Source of the DNA: Pedobacter sp. Hv1
Lineage (GTDB): Bacteria > Bacteroidota > Bacteroidia > Sphingobacteriales > Sphingobacteriaceae
Length of the DNA: 64,000 nucleotides
Direction of reading: 5' to 3'
NCBI RefSeq assembly: GCF_001412215.1
Contig: NZ_LLWP01000002.1
Coordinates: 62,001-126,000, forward strand
Positions within the stretch are counted from its first letter, which is position 1, and each line of letters starts with the position of its first letter. Shown piece after piece: positions 33,927 through 43,736 of the stretch. The notes beneath the pieces are model-generated. The model saw nothing but the letters and a program-made list of their open reading frames with translations, had not been told where the DNA came from and made no database searches. A program made the translations under genes and the position numbers.

Positions 33927-36317
33927 TTATTCGTATTTCAATGCATCTATAGTATTGGCCACAGCTGCTTTATAAGAACGGATGCTAACCGTGATCAGAG
34001 TAATCAGCATGGTGATAAACATGGCCAATAAAAACGGCCAAATGCTCAATTCCATACGGTAGGCAAAGCTCGAAAGCCAGTTTGAAGCAAAAAGGTAGGC
34101 TAATGGCCATGCAATTAAATTGGCTACGAAAACCATTAACAAAAATGAACTGTTTAACATCTTCACCAGTTCAAAAGTAGTGGCTCCCAATACTTTTCTG
34201 ATCGCCATTTCTTTAGTGCGTTGTGTGGCCACAAACGAAATGAGACCAAACAATCCAATAAATGAGATGAAGATAATTACACCTGCAAATAATTTGAACA
34301 ATACCCCTGTAATACGTTCACTTTCGTAATAATTATTAATCTTATCATTTAAAAAATTGGCTTCATAAATTCCATTTGGAAAATTTTCATTCCATATCGT
34401 CTCTAGCTGTTTCATTACCAAGGGTAGTTGTTTTCCGTCAACCTTAACGGCTGCATTCCAATACTGACCTTTACGTGGGTAGATAACCAATCCAGAGATA
34501 CTTTCTTTTAGTGATTTATCGTTAAAATCTTTCGCTACACCAACTATGGGTAGGTTTCTTCCTGTAGCGTCTATCATTTTCCCAAGAGCATCTTGCGCAT
34601 TGTTAATGTTCAACTTTCTAATAAAAGTTTCATTAACTACATAACCATTAACAGTATCGCTTTTTGCATAGACTTTTCCGGCAATAAGCTTGATATCAAA
34701 AAGATCAAAATAGTTTTCGTCTGCCGCAACAGTCCGAAGCTCAAAGTCTTTATTTTTGACATTGTTAAAAGTAAAATTTGTCGAATTAATATCATTAGAG
34801 AGCGGTGGTGCCATGCAATAGCTCAACATCTTCACCCCTGGTATTTGCATTACTTTATCTTTAAAAATCTGCTGCTTGCTCCTTCCAACACTATCGCCTG
34901 GAATTCCGATCATCACCACTTCATTGGTTTTAAAACCCAATGTTTTTTGTTGCACATATTTCATTTGATACACTACTACCAATGTACTAATGATCAATAT
35001 GATGGTGATTGAGAATTGGGCCACCACCAAAATCTTTCGCAAACTTAATCCATTGTTGTTCAGCACCATTTTATTTTTAATGGCCAGAGCAGGATTAAAA
35101 CCCGACATAATTAATGCTGGATAAAATCCGGCTAAAAAACTCACAAAAATGACCAATAGCATCATGAAGACAAAAATTAACGGATGACCAAACAGACTTA
35201 GTGATACCTGGTTTTTGAATAGGTGGTGCATTACTGGAAGCATCAATTCACTGAATACGCAGGCAATGAGCAAAGCGATAAAAGTAATTACAAAGGTTTC
35301 GGTTAAAAACTGAACTATCAATTGTTTACGCATGCCTCCCATTACTTTACGCACACCTACCTCTTTAGAACGGTTAACAGCTTGTGCAGTATTGAGGTTG
35401 ATAAAGTTGATACAGGCTGTTACAATTAAAAACAAGCCAATAATGCCCAAACCATAAATTTGATATCTACCGATGCTTGTGTCGGCAAAATTATCGTAAC
35501 GCTCATCAAAATGGATATCCTTTAAAGCTTGAAGTTGGTTATTCTGATTGCCTGAAATTTTAGGCTTGTGGTAATATTTTTTATTGAACTGGTCTAAGGC
35601 AGGTTGCATACTGGCTTCGTCAAACCCCTCTTTCAGCAAGAGGTAACTACTGGAACTTGAATTTACACAATCCCAGCAATCGGTATTCCCTTCTTTAAGT
35701 GTTTGATGGCTAATGACTATATTTAAAGGAAAACTGGTATTGGTTGGTAGATCACTAAATACACCTGTAACCTTTAAATGTGTTCTGGTATCTAGTGTTA
35801 TGTTTTTCCCAATTGCATTTTTTGCACTTCCAAAATAGGTAATGGCCCTAGATTCTGATAAAGCTACAGTATTGGGTTCTTTCAAGGCGGTTAAAGGTTC
35901 GCCCAATTGCCACTTCACATCAAATATTTGAAAAAAGGAAGACTCCGTATAATAAACTTCAGATTGCTTTTTAATCAACTCTTTGCCACTTTGATCTTTA
36001 ACATGGACAATGCCCCATCTTTTGGTGATGGCAGCAATTTTTTCTATACCTGTTAATTCATTTCGAGCCGCTTGTGTAAAAGGATAAGGCACACCAGCAG
36101 AACAATCATCAAAAGAATTATATTTCCAATTGGTAACTACACGGTAAATCCTATCCTTATGTTTAAAACCAGTATCATAACTCAATTGGTAACGGATAAA
36201 TATAAAAATCAGAATACAGCTGGCCATGCCAATAGAAAGCCCCAGAACATTAATCGATGTATAACCTTTATACTTCCAAAGATTACGTAAAGCTATTTTT
36301 AGGTTTAATCTGAACAT
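33927..36317 (-). CDS. MacB/FtsX-type ABC permease 6
   Basis: A 796-residue permease, third member of the 4/5/6 subgroup. Its first periplasmic domain reads IYRVVTNWKYNSFDD and GVPYPFTQAARNE, with a local cysteine-containing insertion (GNTDCWDCVNSSSSSY) where its sisters have only one or no cysteine. The coupling blocks are RSKEVGVRKVMGGMRKQL and ATQRTKEMAIRKVLGATT, and the tail is VANTIDALKYE. The cysteine pair could form a periplasmic disulfide, which is inference. Confidence 0.94.
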   Translation of the reverse strand: MFRLNLKIALRNLWKYKGYTSINVLGLSIGMASCILIFIFIRYQLSYDTGFKHKDRIYRVVTNWKYNSFDDCSAGVPYPFTQAARNELTGIEKIAAITKRWGIVHVKDQSGKELIKKQSEVYYTESSFFQIFDVKWQLGEPLTALKEPNTVALSESRAITYFGSAKNAIGKNITLDTRTHLKVTGVFSDLPTNTSFPLNIVISHQTLKEGNTDCWDCVNSSSSSYLLLKEGFDEASMQPALDQFNKKYYHKPKISGNQNNQLQALKDIHFDERYDNFADTSIGRYQIYGLGIIGLFLIVTACINFINLNTAQAVNRSKEVGVRKVMGGMRKQLIVQFLTETFVITFIALLIACVFSELMLPVMHHLFKNQVSLSLFGHPLIFVFMMLLVIFVSFLAGFYPALIMSGFNPALAIKNKMVLNNNGLSLRKILVVAQFSITIILIISTLVVVYQMKYVQQKTLGFKTNEVVMIGIPGDSVGRSKQQIFKDKVMQIPGVKMLSYCMAPPLSNDINSTNFTFNNVKNKDFELRTVAADENYFDLFDIKLIAGKVYAKSDTVNGYVVNETFIRKLNINNAQDALGKMIDATGRNLPIVGVAKDFNDKSLKESISGLVIYPRKGQYWNAAVKVDGKQLPLVMKQLETIWNENFPNGIYEANFLNDKINNYYESERITGVLFKLFAGVIIFISFIGLFGLISFVATQRTKEMAIRKVLGATTFELVKMLNSSFLLMVFVANLIAWPLAYLFASNWLSSFAYRMELSIWPFLLAMFITMLITLITVSIRSYKAAVANTIDALKYE

Positions 36318-36395
36318 AAGGTATAAGGTTTAAGGCATAAGGTTTGGGGTTTGGGCGTATCAACCTTACGCCTTTTACCTTAAACCTCAAAGCAA
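36318..36395. repeat. intercistronic palindromic repeat
   Basis: Between permeases 6 and 7, core at 36353-36387. Nearly the same as the copy at 25611 over its full length. Confidence 0.88.
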
Positions 36396-38759
36396 TTATT
36401 CGTATTTTAAAGCATCAACAGGGTTGGCTTTTACAGCTTTCTTAGCTTGTATGGTTACCGTAATAATGGTTAAACAAATGGTAATTAGGGCACTCAATAC
36501 AAAAGGCAGCACAGGCATATCTATCCTATAAGCAAAGGTTTCCAGCCATTTTTTTGTTAACACATAGGCTAAAGGCCAAGAAATGAGGTTAGCGATCATC
36601 ACCATTACAAAAAATGAGGTGTTGATCAATTTAAATAACTGTAGATCGCTTGCACCCAATATTTTACGTACTGCAATCTCTTTAATTCTACCATTGGTAA
36701 TGTATTTAGCAAAAGCAAACAAGCCTAATACCGCAATGAAGATCGTGAGCATGGCTGCTGCAAAAAATACAGATTGTAGCTGTTCTTGTTTTTGAAAAAG
36801 CTTGCCATACATTTCGTCTAAAAATTGGTAGCGAAAATGATCTCCATCTAATTTATTGATATCAGACCATTGCGACTTTAATGTAGCCAGTGCCGCTCCC
36901 ATTTGGGTTTCGTCTATTTTAAGCATAATTTCGGTCTTCGCATTGCCACAAGGATCGTTAACCATATAAATTGTTGGCTCTATTGCTTTTTCAAATCCTT
37001 CGGCCTTAAAATCTTTCACTACACCTACAATGGTATAAGCCATATTACAACCTTTAATCGTTTTTCCAATAGGATCTACCAAGCCATATTTGGCAACCGC
37101 GGCTTCGTTTAAAATAGCCGAGTTTTCGACATCACTTTTAAAAGTGGTAGAGAAAAATCTTCCTTCTTTGATGCTGATACCTAATGTTTCAAAATAATCA
37201 AAATCTACATCTGCCATATTGATGCTATGCTCTTGCCCATTAACCGCATAGCGATTATAGCCCATTCCGCTACCATCTGGGATGGCATTGGCAACAGTTA
37301 CCGATTTTACACCAGGAATTTTCATTATTCGCTCTCTAATAGGTGCAAAAACTTCTGGTTTTGTATACCAAGCAATATTTTTTACATATACCACCTGCTC
37401 GGCCTTAAAGCCAAGATCTTGTGTACGCATGTATTTTAATTGTGAGTTGATGATCAATAGCCCTGAAATAAAAGTAACGGCAACACCAAATTGTACAATG
37501 AGCAAACTATTTCTTAGCCAATAACTTTGTCTACTGGTCTGGAAATTACCTTTTAAAACAGCAGCTGGCTTAAAACCACTCAATACCATTGCTGGATAAA
37601 AACCTGCAATTAAGGTAATAAATACCAAGATTAATGGCAATTGCCAAAGTAAACTATTGTCCCTATTCCAAATAGATAATTCTACCAAAAACAAAGAATT
37701 GAATTTAGGGAGCACAAGTTCTGCTATAATCAGTCCTAAAACTGTAGCTACCAAACATTGCATTAAAATTTCTGCGATGAACTGAATGGTGAGCTGAAAA
37801 CGATAAGCACCCATTACTTTTTTAATCCCTACTTCCTTAGCCCTTTTAGCTGCTTGTGCAATGCTTAAATTGGTAAAGTTGATACAAGCAATTACCAAAA
37901 TCAAAAAGCCCAATACAGACAAAGCAATCAATACTTTATAATTGGCATCATTACCAGCCTTCGGTCTTAAATGTTGGTTTTTTAAAGGATCTATAAATGC
38001 CGTTATGGTGGCAACTTTCTCCTTCTCCATTCCTGCCTTAATGAGCTCGGTTTTGTATAACTGATTTATTTTTTGCTCAAGATTTTGGATATCACTTCCT
38101 GGTTTAACCTGTATATAGGTAAAATAATTATTTTGCCCATAATCATCGCCCTCACCTATTTCATTTACAATAGAAACCGCATCAAAAGTGATGTTAGAAT
38201 GTGGATCTGGTGCAATGCTACCACTAACTTTACCCATTTGGCCGGCAGATTTACCCCCAACAAGTACCATTTCTGGTTTATCATCTTTTTTATCAGGAAA
38301 AAGCACTTGCATAAAAGGCTCACTCAAGTAATAGAGTACTTCGGTTCCCTCTGGTTTTTGCAAGCCATTTTTTGGGATCAGGTTAAACATTTTAGCTGCT
38401 TCATATTCTACAAACAATTGTTGTTTGCTAAAAACAGTGCGCTCATCTTTAGAAACAGCAAACTCAAAGCCCCCCTTTTTCATTTTACCAACTGCAGCCA
38501 CTTCTGGAAAGCGCTCTTTAATTACTTTTCCAAATGGCGCTGGTGTGAAATTGGTTTTAAATTCAGGAAAAGTCCTGCCAATGATATAGATATTGTCATG
38601 ATTAGGATTCTTTTGATCAAAGGTCGTCTCATAAGTAAAATACATCATTACTAAAATAAAGGCAGCCAAAGCAATAGACAATCCACCAACATTGATAGCG
38701 GTTATCCCTTTATTTTTCCAAAGGTTTCGTAGGGCAATTTTTAGGTTTAATCTAAACAT
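36396..38759 (-). CDS. MacB/FtsX-type ABC permease 7
   Basis: A 787-residue permease. It starts FRLNLKIALRNLWKNKGITA. The first coupling block is NLSIAQAAKRAKEVGIKKVMGAYRF; the second is diverged at its front (KYITNGRIKEIAVRKILGASD, lacking the usual Q-R-T-K-E). The first periplasmic domain is unlike the 4/5/6 type (GRTFPEFKTNFTPAP) and the second contains PDGSGMGYNRYAV. The tail is KANPVDALKYE. It groups with 1, 2 and 10. Confidence 0.94.
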   Translation of the reverse strand: MFRLNLKIALRNLWKNKGITAINVGGLSIALAAFILVMMYFTYETTFDQKNPNHDNIYIIGRTFPEFKTNFTPAPFGKVIKERFPEVAAVGKMKKGGFEFAVSKDERTVFSKQQLFVEYEAAKMFNLIPKNGLQKPEGTEVLYYLSEPFMQVLFPDKKDDKPEMVLVGGKSAGQMGKVSGSIAPDPHSNITFDAVSIVNEIGEGDDYGQNNYFTYIQVKPGSDIQNLEQKINQLYKTELIKAGMEKEKVATITAFIDPLKNQHLRPKAGNDANYKVLIALSVLGFLILVIACINFTNLSIAQAAKRAKEVGIKKVMGAYRFQLTIQFIAEILMQCLVATVLGLIIAELVLPKFNSLFLVELSIWNRDNSLLWQLPLILVFITLIAGFYPAMVLSGFKPAAVLKGNFQTSRQSYWLRNSLLIVQFGVAVTFISGLLIINSQLKYMRTQDLGFKAEQVVYVKNIAWYTKPEVFAPIRERIMKIPGVKSVTVANAIPDGSGMGYNRYAVNGQEHSINMADVDFDYFETLGISIKEGRFFSTTFKSDVENSAILNEAAVAKYGLVDPIGKTIKGCNMAYTIVGVVKDFKAEGFEKAIEPTIYMVNDPCGNAKTEIMLKIDETQMGAALATLKSQWSDINKLDGDHFRYQFLDEMYGKLFQKQEQLQSVFFAAAMLTIFIAVLGLFAFAKYITNGRIKEIAVRKILGASDLQLFKLINTSFFVMVMIANLISWPLAYVLTKKWLETFAYRIDMPVLPFVLSALITICLTIITVTIQAKKAVKANPVDALKYE

Positions 38760-38837
38760 AGGGTATAAGGTTTAAGGCGTAAGGTTTGGGGTTTGGGCGT
38801 ATCAACCTTACGCCTTTTACCTTAAACCTTTAAGTCA
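38760..38837. repeat. intercistronic palindromic repeat
   Basis: Between permeases 7 and 8, core at 38795-38829. Confidence 0.88.
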
Positions 38838-41207
38838 TTATTCGTATTTCAAGGCATCAACCGGATTGGCTTTGGCTACTTTTATAGATTGTATACTTAC
38901 TGTTAAAACGGCTATTAAAATTGAAATAATGATCGCTAATGCAAAAGGTAAAAATGATATAGAAACCCGATACTCAAAAGCAGATAACCATTTATTAATC
39001 ACAACGTAAGCAATAGGAATTGCAATCACATTTGCTATAGCTACTAACTTTATAAAATCTTTATTTAACAGTGTCAGTATATTTCCTGTGCTGGCTCCCA
39101 AAACTTTACGAATACTGATTTCTTTTTTACGTTGCTCTGCCATAAATAAGGCTAAACCAAGTAGGCCTAAACAAGAGATAAAAATGGCAAAACCACCAAA
39201 CCAATTGGAAAGTGTACCTAGCAATTTTTCATCTTGGAACTTAACTTCAAATGATTCGTTTACAAACTTGCGATTGACAGGATAATTAGGCTCAATTTGT
39301 GTAACCAACTCATCAATAGTAGCTAAAGAAGAGCTTATATTCTGATTTGGGTTTAAACGTGCGAGTATCACTGTAGCATTCTCATGGGTATCTAAGTAAA
39401 AAATCATTGGTGCTACTTTTTGATAGGCACTTTCTACCACAAAATCTTTAACTACACCTACATTAGTTAGCTTATTGCCCCAAAAGGTAATTGTTGCACC
39501 AATTGGTTGCTTTAAACCCATCATTTTCACAGCGGCCTCATTTAACATTACGTTATTGGTATCACTTTTAAATTCACGTGAAAATTCTCTTCCACTAATT
39601 AATTTGGTTCCAATAGTTTCTATAAAATCATAACCTATTGCCCTGTGATTAAACGAAATCAATTCCTTAGGATTTTTTCCCTCCCACTCTATGTTTGTGG
39701 TATTATTTCCTCCTTCGGTAACATCCGAGCTGAATATAGTTACGTTAGTTGCTGCACCAGATTTTAACAATTGAGTTTTGAGCAATTCGAATTTTGAAGA
39801 CTCACGCATTTTGCCATCTATTTTGATTTGTATCAAATTTGATTGATCGTAACCAATAGGCTTATTTTTCACATAGTTCAATTGCTGATAAATTACTGCA
39901 GTACATACAATTAAACAAGCAGCAAAAACAAACTGCCCCACTACCAGTATTTTTCTTACAGAAACTGATGAGTCTGTTTTAATTTTGAGACCTTTTAATA
40001 CCTTAACCGGCTCAAAAGAAGAGAGATAAAGTGCAGGATAACTTCCGGCAACAAATCCAGTAAAAATCATTAAGGAGAACAAGATGATCCAAAATTCACT
40101 ATTGGTATAATCAATTGTTAATTTGATGTTTAAAATATTGTTAAAATATGGCAAACTCACTTCAACCAGGATAAAGGCTAAAACAGTAGAGATAAATGTA
40201 ATGAGCAAAGATTCTATAAAAAACTGGCTAATTAGTGATTTACGTGTTGAACCGATCGCTTTACGAACACCCACTTCTTTTGCTCTCCGCTCAGACCGAG
40301 CAGTTGATAAATTCATAAAATTTACACAGGCGATTAACAATATACAGAAAGCAAGGAGCAGAAATATTTTAAGTTGATCGATTTTACCGCCAATAGACTT
40401 GCCATTTTCAAAATCGGCATAGAGATGCCATTTAACCAAAGGGTGCAATAAGGCTACTGCTACATTGTCTTTTTGGTTGCGTTTATAAATTCCTTCCATC
40501 GCAGCATTTGCTTCCTGAAAAAATTTATTATCCTGCAATTGCACCAGCGTTAAACACATGTTGTTGCCCCAATTGCTATCTTTTGCCCAAGGTTCATTTT
40601 TGATAAATAATTCCCATGGCATGATACATTCGAAAATGATGCTACTGTTTGCAGGTACATCTTCAATTACTGCCGAAACTTTTAAAACCTCCTTATTTTC
40701 GAATTTTACGGTTTTATTAATCGGATCTTCATTACCAAACAGTTTCTCAGCAAAAGACTTGGTGAGTATAATCGTATTGATATCATTTAAAACCTGTGAT
40801 GGATTACCTTTAATAAATTTGTAATCTAGTATTTTAACGAAATTTGGATCAGTAAAAATCACCTTACTGCTCAATTTTTTATCTCCAACGGTTATTAAAT
40901 TTGGTCGTGGGTAAGTAGAATGCGAAGCGTATTTAACTCCAGGAATTTTTTCTTGAACTTCATTTGCCATTACATTTGGTGTCCATGGCCAGCTAAAGGT
41001 TTTACCACTGGCAACCACACTTTGATAAACTACATAGGTTTTATCATGGTTTTTAAATTGTTTATCATAGCTCCATTCATAAGAAACATAGATAAGCAGT
41101 ATCATGCAGCTGGCTAATCCAATTGCCAAGCCACCAATATTAATTAACGAGAAGCCCTTGTTTTTCCAAAGGTTTCTTAGGGCTATTTTTAAGTTTAATT
41201 TAAGCAT
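38838..41207 (-). CDS. MacB/FtsX-type ABC permease 8
   Basis: A 789-residue permease that pairs with permease 9. Shared features are ARSERRAKEVGVRKAIGSTRKS (a glycine-serine in place of MG-A/S) and LPYFNNILNIKLTI after helix 4. The second block is AEQRKKEISIRKVLGAST and the tail KANPVDALKYE. The protein starts MLKLNLKIALRN, the only one with leucine at position 2. The second periplasmic domain carries FSSDVTEGGNNTTNIEWEG. Confidence 0.94.
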   Translation of the reverse strand: MLKLNLKIALRNLWKNKGFSLINIGGLAIGLASCMILLIYVSYEWSYDKQFKNHDKTYVVYQSVVASGKTFSWPWTPNVMANEVQEKIPGVKYASHSTYPRPNLITVGDKKLSSKVIFTDPNFVKILDYKFIKGNPSQVLNDINTIILTKSFAEKLFGNEDPINKTVKFENKEVLKVSAVIEDVPANSSIIFECIMPWELFIKNEPWAKDSNWGNNMCLTLVQLQDNKFFQEANAAMEGIYKRNQKDNVAVALLHPLVKWHLYADFENGKSIGGKIDQLKIFLLLAFCILLIACVNFMNLSTARSERRAKEVGVRKAIGSTRKSLISQFFIESLLITFISTVLAFILVEVSLPYFNNILNIKLTIDYTNSEFWIILFSLMIFTGFVAGSYPALYLSSFEPVKVLKGLKIKTDSSVSVRKILVVGQFVFAACLIVCTAVIYQQLNYVKNKPIGYDQSNLIQIKIDGKMRESSKFELLKTQLLKSGAATNVTIFSSDVTEGGNNTTNIEWEGKNPKELISFNHRAIGYDFIETIGTKLISGREFSREFKSDTNNVMLNEAAVKMMGLKQPIGATITFWGNKLTNVGVVKDFVVESAYQKVAPMIFYLDTHENATVILARLNPNQNISSSLATIDELVTQIEPNYPVNRKFVNESFEVKFQDEKLLGTLSNWFGGFAIFISCLGLLGLALFMAEQRKKEISIRKVLGASTGNILTLLNKDFIKLVAIANVIAIPIAYVVINKWLSAFEYRVSISFLPFALAIIISILIAVLTVSIQSIKVAKANPVDALKYE

Positions 41208-41285
41208 AGGGTATAAGGTTTAAGGCCTAAGGTTTAAGGTTTGGGCGTATCAACCTTACGCCTTTTACCTTAAACCTCAAAGCAA
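41208..41285. repeat. intercistronic palindromic repeat
   Basis: Between permeases 8 and 9, core at 41243-41277; the left arm is slightly changed (GGCCTAAGGTTTAAGG). Confidence 0.87.
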
Positions 41286-43658
41286 TTATTCGTATTTTAA
41301 AGCATCAACAGGGTTGGCCTTTGCCGATTTATAGGCTTGGAAACTTACGGTAACTAGTGCCATTAATAAAGTTCCAAATGCAGCAATCGGGATAATCCAC
41401 CAACTAAATTCTGTATGGAATTCAAATTTTGTTAACCATTTATCCATGGCAAAATAACTCAATGGGGCAGCAATGATAATGGCTACTACAATCATCTTTA
41501 TAAATGAAAGTGACAATAATTGCATCAGGTTGGCTACAGAAGCACCTAATACCTTTCTTACGCCAAATTCTTTGGTTCTTTGCTCGGCACTATAGGCAAC
41601 CAAACCAAATAGGCCCAGGCACGACACAAAAATGGCCAGTCCACCAAAAAGATTAGACAAAATTCCCAATGTCTTTTCGGTATTGTATTTCTCGGTATAA
41701 ATCTCATTTAAAAAGTTGATTTCCGTTGGATAAGCAGGATTGATCTCTTTAGTAACTTTGGTAATGAGATCTATATTTTGTTGAAGACTATTGGCTTCGT
41801 TTAAGCGCATGGTAATGGTTCCAGTACGTTGTTTATCAAAAAATACGACCATGGGATTATTTGAGTTGTAGGGCGAATCCCACACATAATCATCAAAAAC
41901 ACCAATAATATTAAATTTATCGCCAAATACGGTTACTGTTTTTCCTACCGGATTGGTGTAACCAAACATTTTAATAGCCGAAGAACTCACCATTACTGCA
42001 GCAGTATCTGAAGCAAAGTTTTCAGAAAAATCTCTTCCAGCTGTTAATTTAATTCCGTTCGTTTTGATAAAATCGTAGGTAGTGATCACCTGATTAAACA
42101 ATTGTGTATTTTCTGGTTTGGTCATTGCTTCCCATCTGATGTCCATAAAATTATGTCCACGGTGCGATAAACCTACAGAAGATTGGAACATGGAAGTAAC
42201 AGCACCAGACTTTAACAATTGCGAACGAAATAATTCATATTTTGTTTTCAATTCTCCATCCTGTGGTATTTCTACCAATGCATTGATATCAAAACCTACT
42301 GGTTTGTTTTTAATGTACTGGATCTGACGATAGATAACTAAGGTAGAGATGATTAAGATAATGGCAAAACAAAACTGACCCACCACCAATACTTGTCTTA
42401 AACTAACAGTAAAGAAACTGCTAGATTTAATTCTTCTTTTTAAAGTTTGAATTGGATTAAAGGCAGACAAGTAAAATGCAGGGTAACTGCCAGCAATGAG
42501 GCCAGTTGCAAACACAATTGCTAAAATCCCTATCCAGCTTGTGCTGCTGAAATAACCAATACTCAATTTAATGTTTAAGAGGTTATTAAAAGTGGGTAAG
42601 CAAACTTCTAACAGCGCAATGGCAACAATTACAGCAATAAATGTAAGCACCATAGATTCGGTCAGGAACTGTGTAATTAGTGAAGTACGAGTTGCACCAA
42701 TTGTTTTTTTGATGCCTACTTCCTTAGCACGTTTTTCTGATTTTGCAGTAGTCATGTTCATGAAATTGATACATGCAATCAAAAGGATGCCAAAAGCCAA
42801 ACCCATAAACAGGTAAATCTGCTCTATGGCGCCACCTACACTTTGTCCATTTTCAAATTTTCCATACAGGTGCAATTTACTCAAAGGAAATAAAAGTTGC
42901 GATTGTACTTCTTCTTGTGTGTTCTTTTTGAGTACCGCTTTTATCTTTTGGTTAACTACATCAAGGTTAGCATTAGCTTTAAGCTGTACCAAAGTTAAAA
43001 AACTATAGTTTGTCCAATTGAGGTCTTTAGAGCTCACATCAATAGTTTCGTACAAAGCCCAAGGCATCAAGTAGTCAAATTTATTGGAACTATTATCTGG
43101 TAGATCTTTGATCACCCCTGTAACATTTAGGTCGATCTTATCTTTAAACTTTACCGTTTGATTGAGCACATTGGTGTTCCCAAAGAGTATTTGAGCTGTA
43201 GACTCTGTTAAAATAACCGAATTGGGATTATTTAAGGCCGTTTCACGATTGCCATGAATAAATTGGTATTCGTTGATCTGAAGTATGGCCGGCTCAGCAA
43301 ACCTCGAACTACGTTTAAATGAATTGGTGCCATTGGCAATCAGATTTTTCCTACCATAATCCATTCTTGCCATATATTTAACCTCGGGTACATCTTGTTT
43401 AATGGCAGGGCCAAAGGCTGTTGTCGAGCCTTCAAAAGTTCCCGAAATCTTTTTATTATCGCCGGCAATATTGGTCATTCCTGTATACACATCTGCCGAA
43501 TTCTTTGCTTGTTTATCAAAGTTCCATTCGTAGGTTACATACATCAATAACATTAAACAGGCGGCAAGCCCGATAGACAAACCAATTATATTGATAAATG
43601 AAGAAGTTTTGTTCTTCCACAAGTTGCGCAAAGCGATCTTTAAGTTTAATCTAAACAT
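41286..43658 (-). CDS. MacB/FtsX-type ABC permease 9
   Basis: A 790-residue permease, sister of 8. The first coupling block reads AKSEKRAKEVGIKKTIGATRTS and LPTFNNLLNIKLSI follows helix 4. The second block is AEQRTKEFGVRKVLGASV and the tail KANPVDALKYE. Its first periplasmic domain has GNRETALNNPNSVILTES. Although they are sisters in the membrane halves, 8 and 9 differ widely in the periplasmic parts, so they may sense or carry different ligands. Confidence 0.94.
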   Translation of the reverse strand: MFRLNLKIALRNLWKNKTSSFINIIGLSIGLAACLMLLMYVTYEWNFDKQAKNSADVYTGMTNIAGDNKKISGTFEGSTTAFGPAIKQDVPEVKYMARMDYGRKNLIANGTNSFKRSSRFAEPAILQINEYQFIHGNRETALNNPNSVILTESTAQILFGNTNVLNQTVKFKDKIDLNVTGVIKDLPDNSSNKFDYLMPWALYETIDVSSKDLNWTNYSFLTLVQLKANANLDVVNQKIKAVLKKNTQEEVQSQLLFPLSKLHLYGKFENGQSVGGAIEQIYLFMGLAFGILLIACINFMNMTTAKSEKRAKEVGIKKTIGATRTSLITQFLTESMVLTFIAVIVAIALLEVCLPTFNNLLNIKLSIGYFSSTSWIGILAIVFATGLIAGSYPAFYLSAFNPIQTLKRRIKSSSFFTVSLRQVLVVGQFCFAIILIISTLVIYRQIQYIKNKPVGFDINALVEIPQDGELKTKYELFRSQLLKSGAVTSMFQSSVGLSHRGHNFMDIRWEAMTKPENTQLFNQVITTYDFIKTNGIKLTAGRDFSENFASDTAAVMVSSSAIKMFGYTNPVGKTVTVFGDKFNIIGVFDDYVWDSPYNSNNPMVVFFDKQRTGTITMRLNEANSLQQNIDLITKVTKEINPAYPTEINFLNEIYTEKYNTEKTLGILSNLFGGLAIFVSCLGLFGLVAYSAEQRTKEFGVRKVLGASVANLMQLLSLSFIKMIVVAIIIAAPLSYFAMDKWLTKFEFHTEFSWWIIPIAAFGTLLMALVTVSFQAYKSAKANPVDALKYE

Positions 43659-43736
43659 AAGGTATAAGGTTTAGGGTATAGGGTTTAGGGTTTTGGCGTA
43701 TAATCCTTACGCCTTTTACCTTAAACCTCTAAGCCA
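43659..43736. repeat. intercistronic palindromic repeat, variant core
   Basis: Between permeases 9 and 10, core at 43695-43729 reads GGCGTATAATCC in place of GGCGTATCAACC; the remainder TTACGCCTTTTACCTTAAAC is standard. Confidence 0.85.

Noticed and set aside
38073..38654. 193-codon plus-strand frame inside permease 7
   Set aside because: Antisense to a clear permease; composition (many I, F, N, H) is that of a complement of membrane-protein codons, not of a gene.
25611..43736. Regularly placed repeats considered as a CRISPR or integron array
   Set aside because: The repeats are ~2.4 kb apart, separated by full permease genes, are palindromic, and no cas or integrase gene is present.
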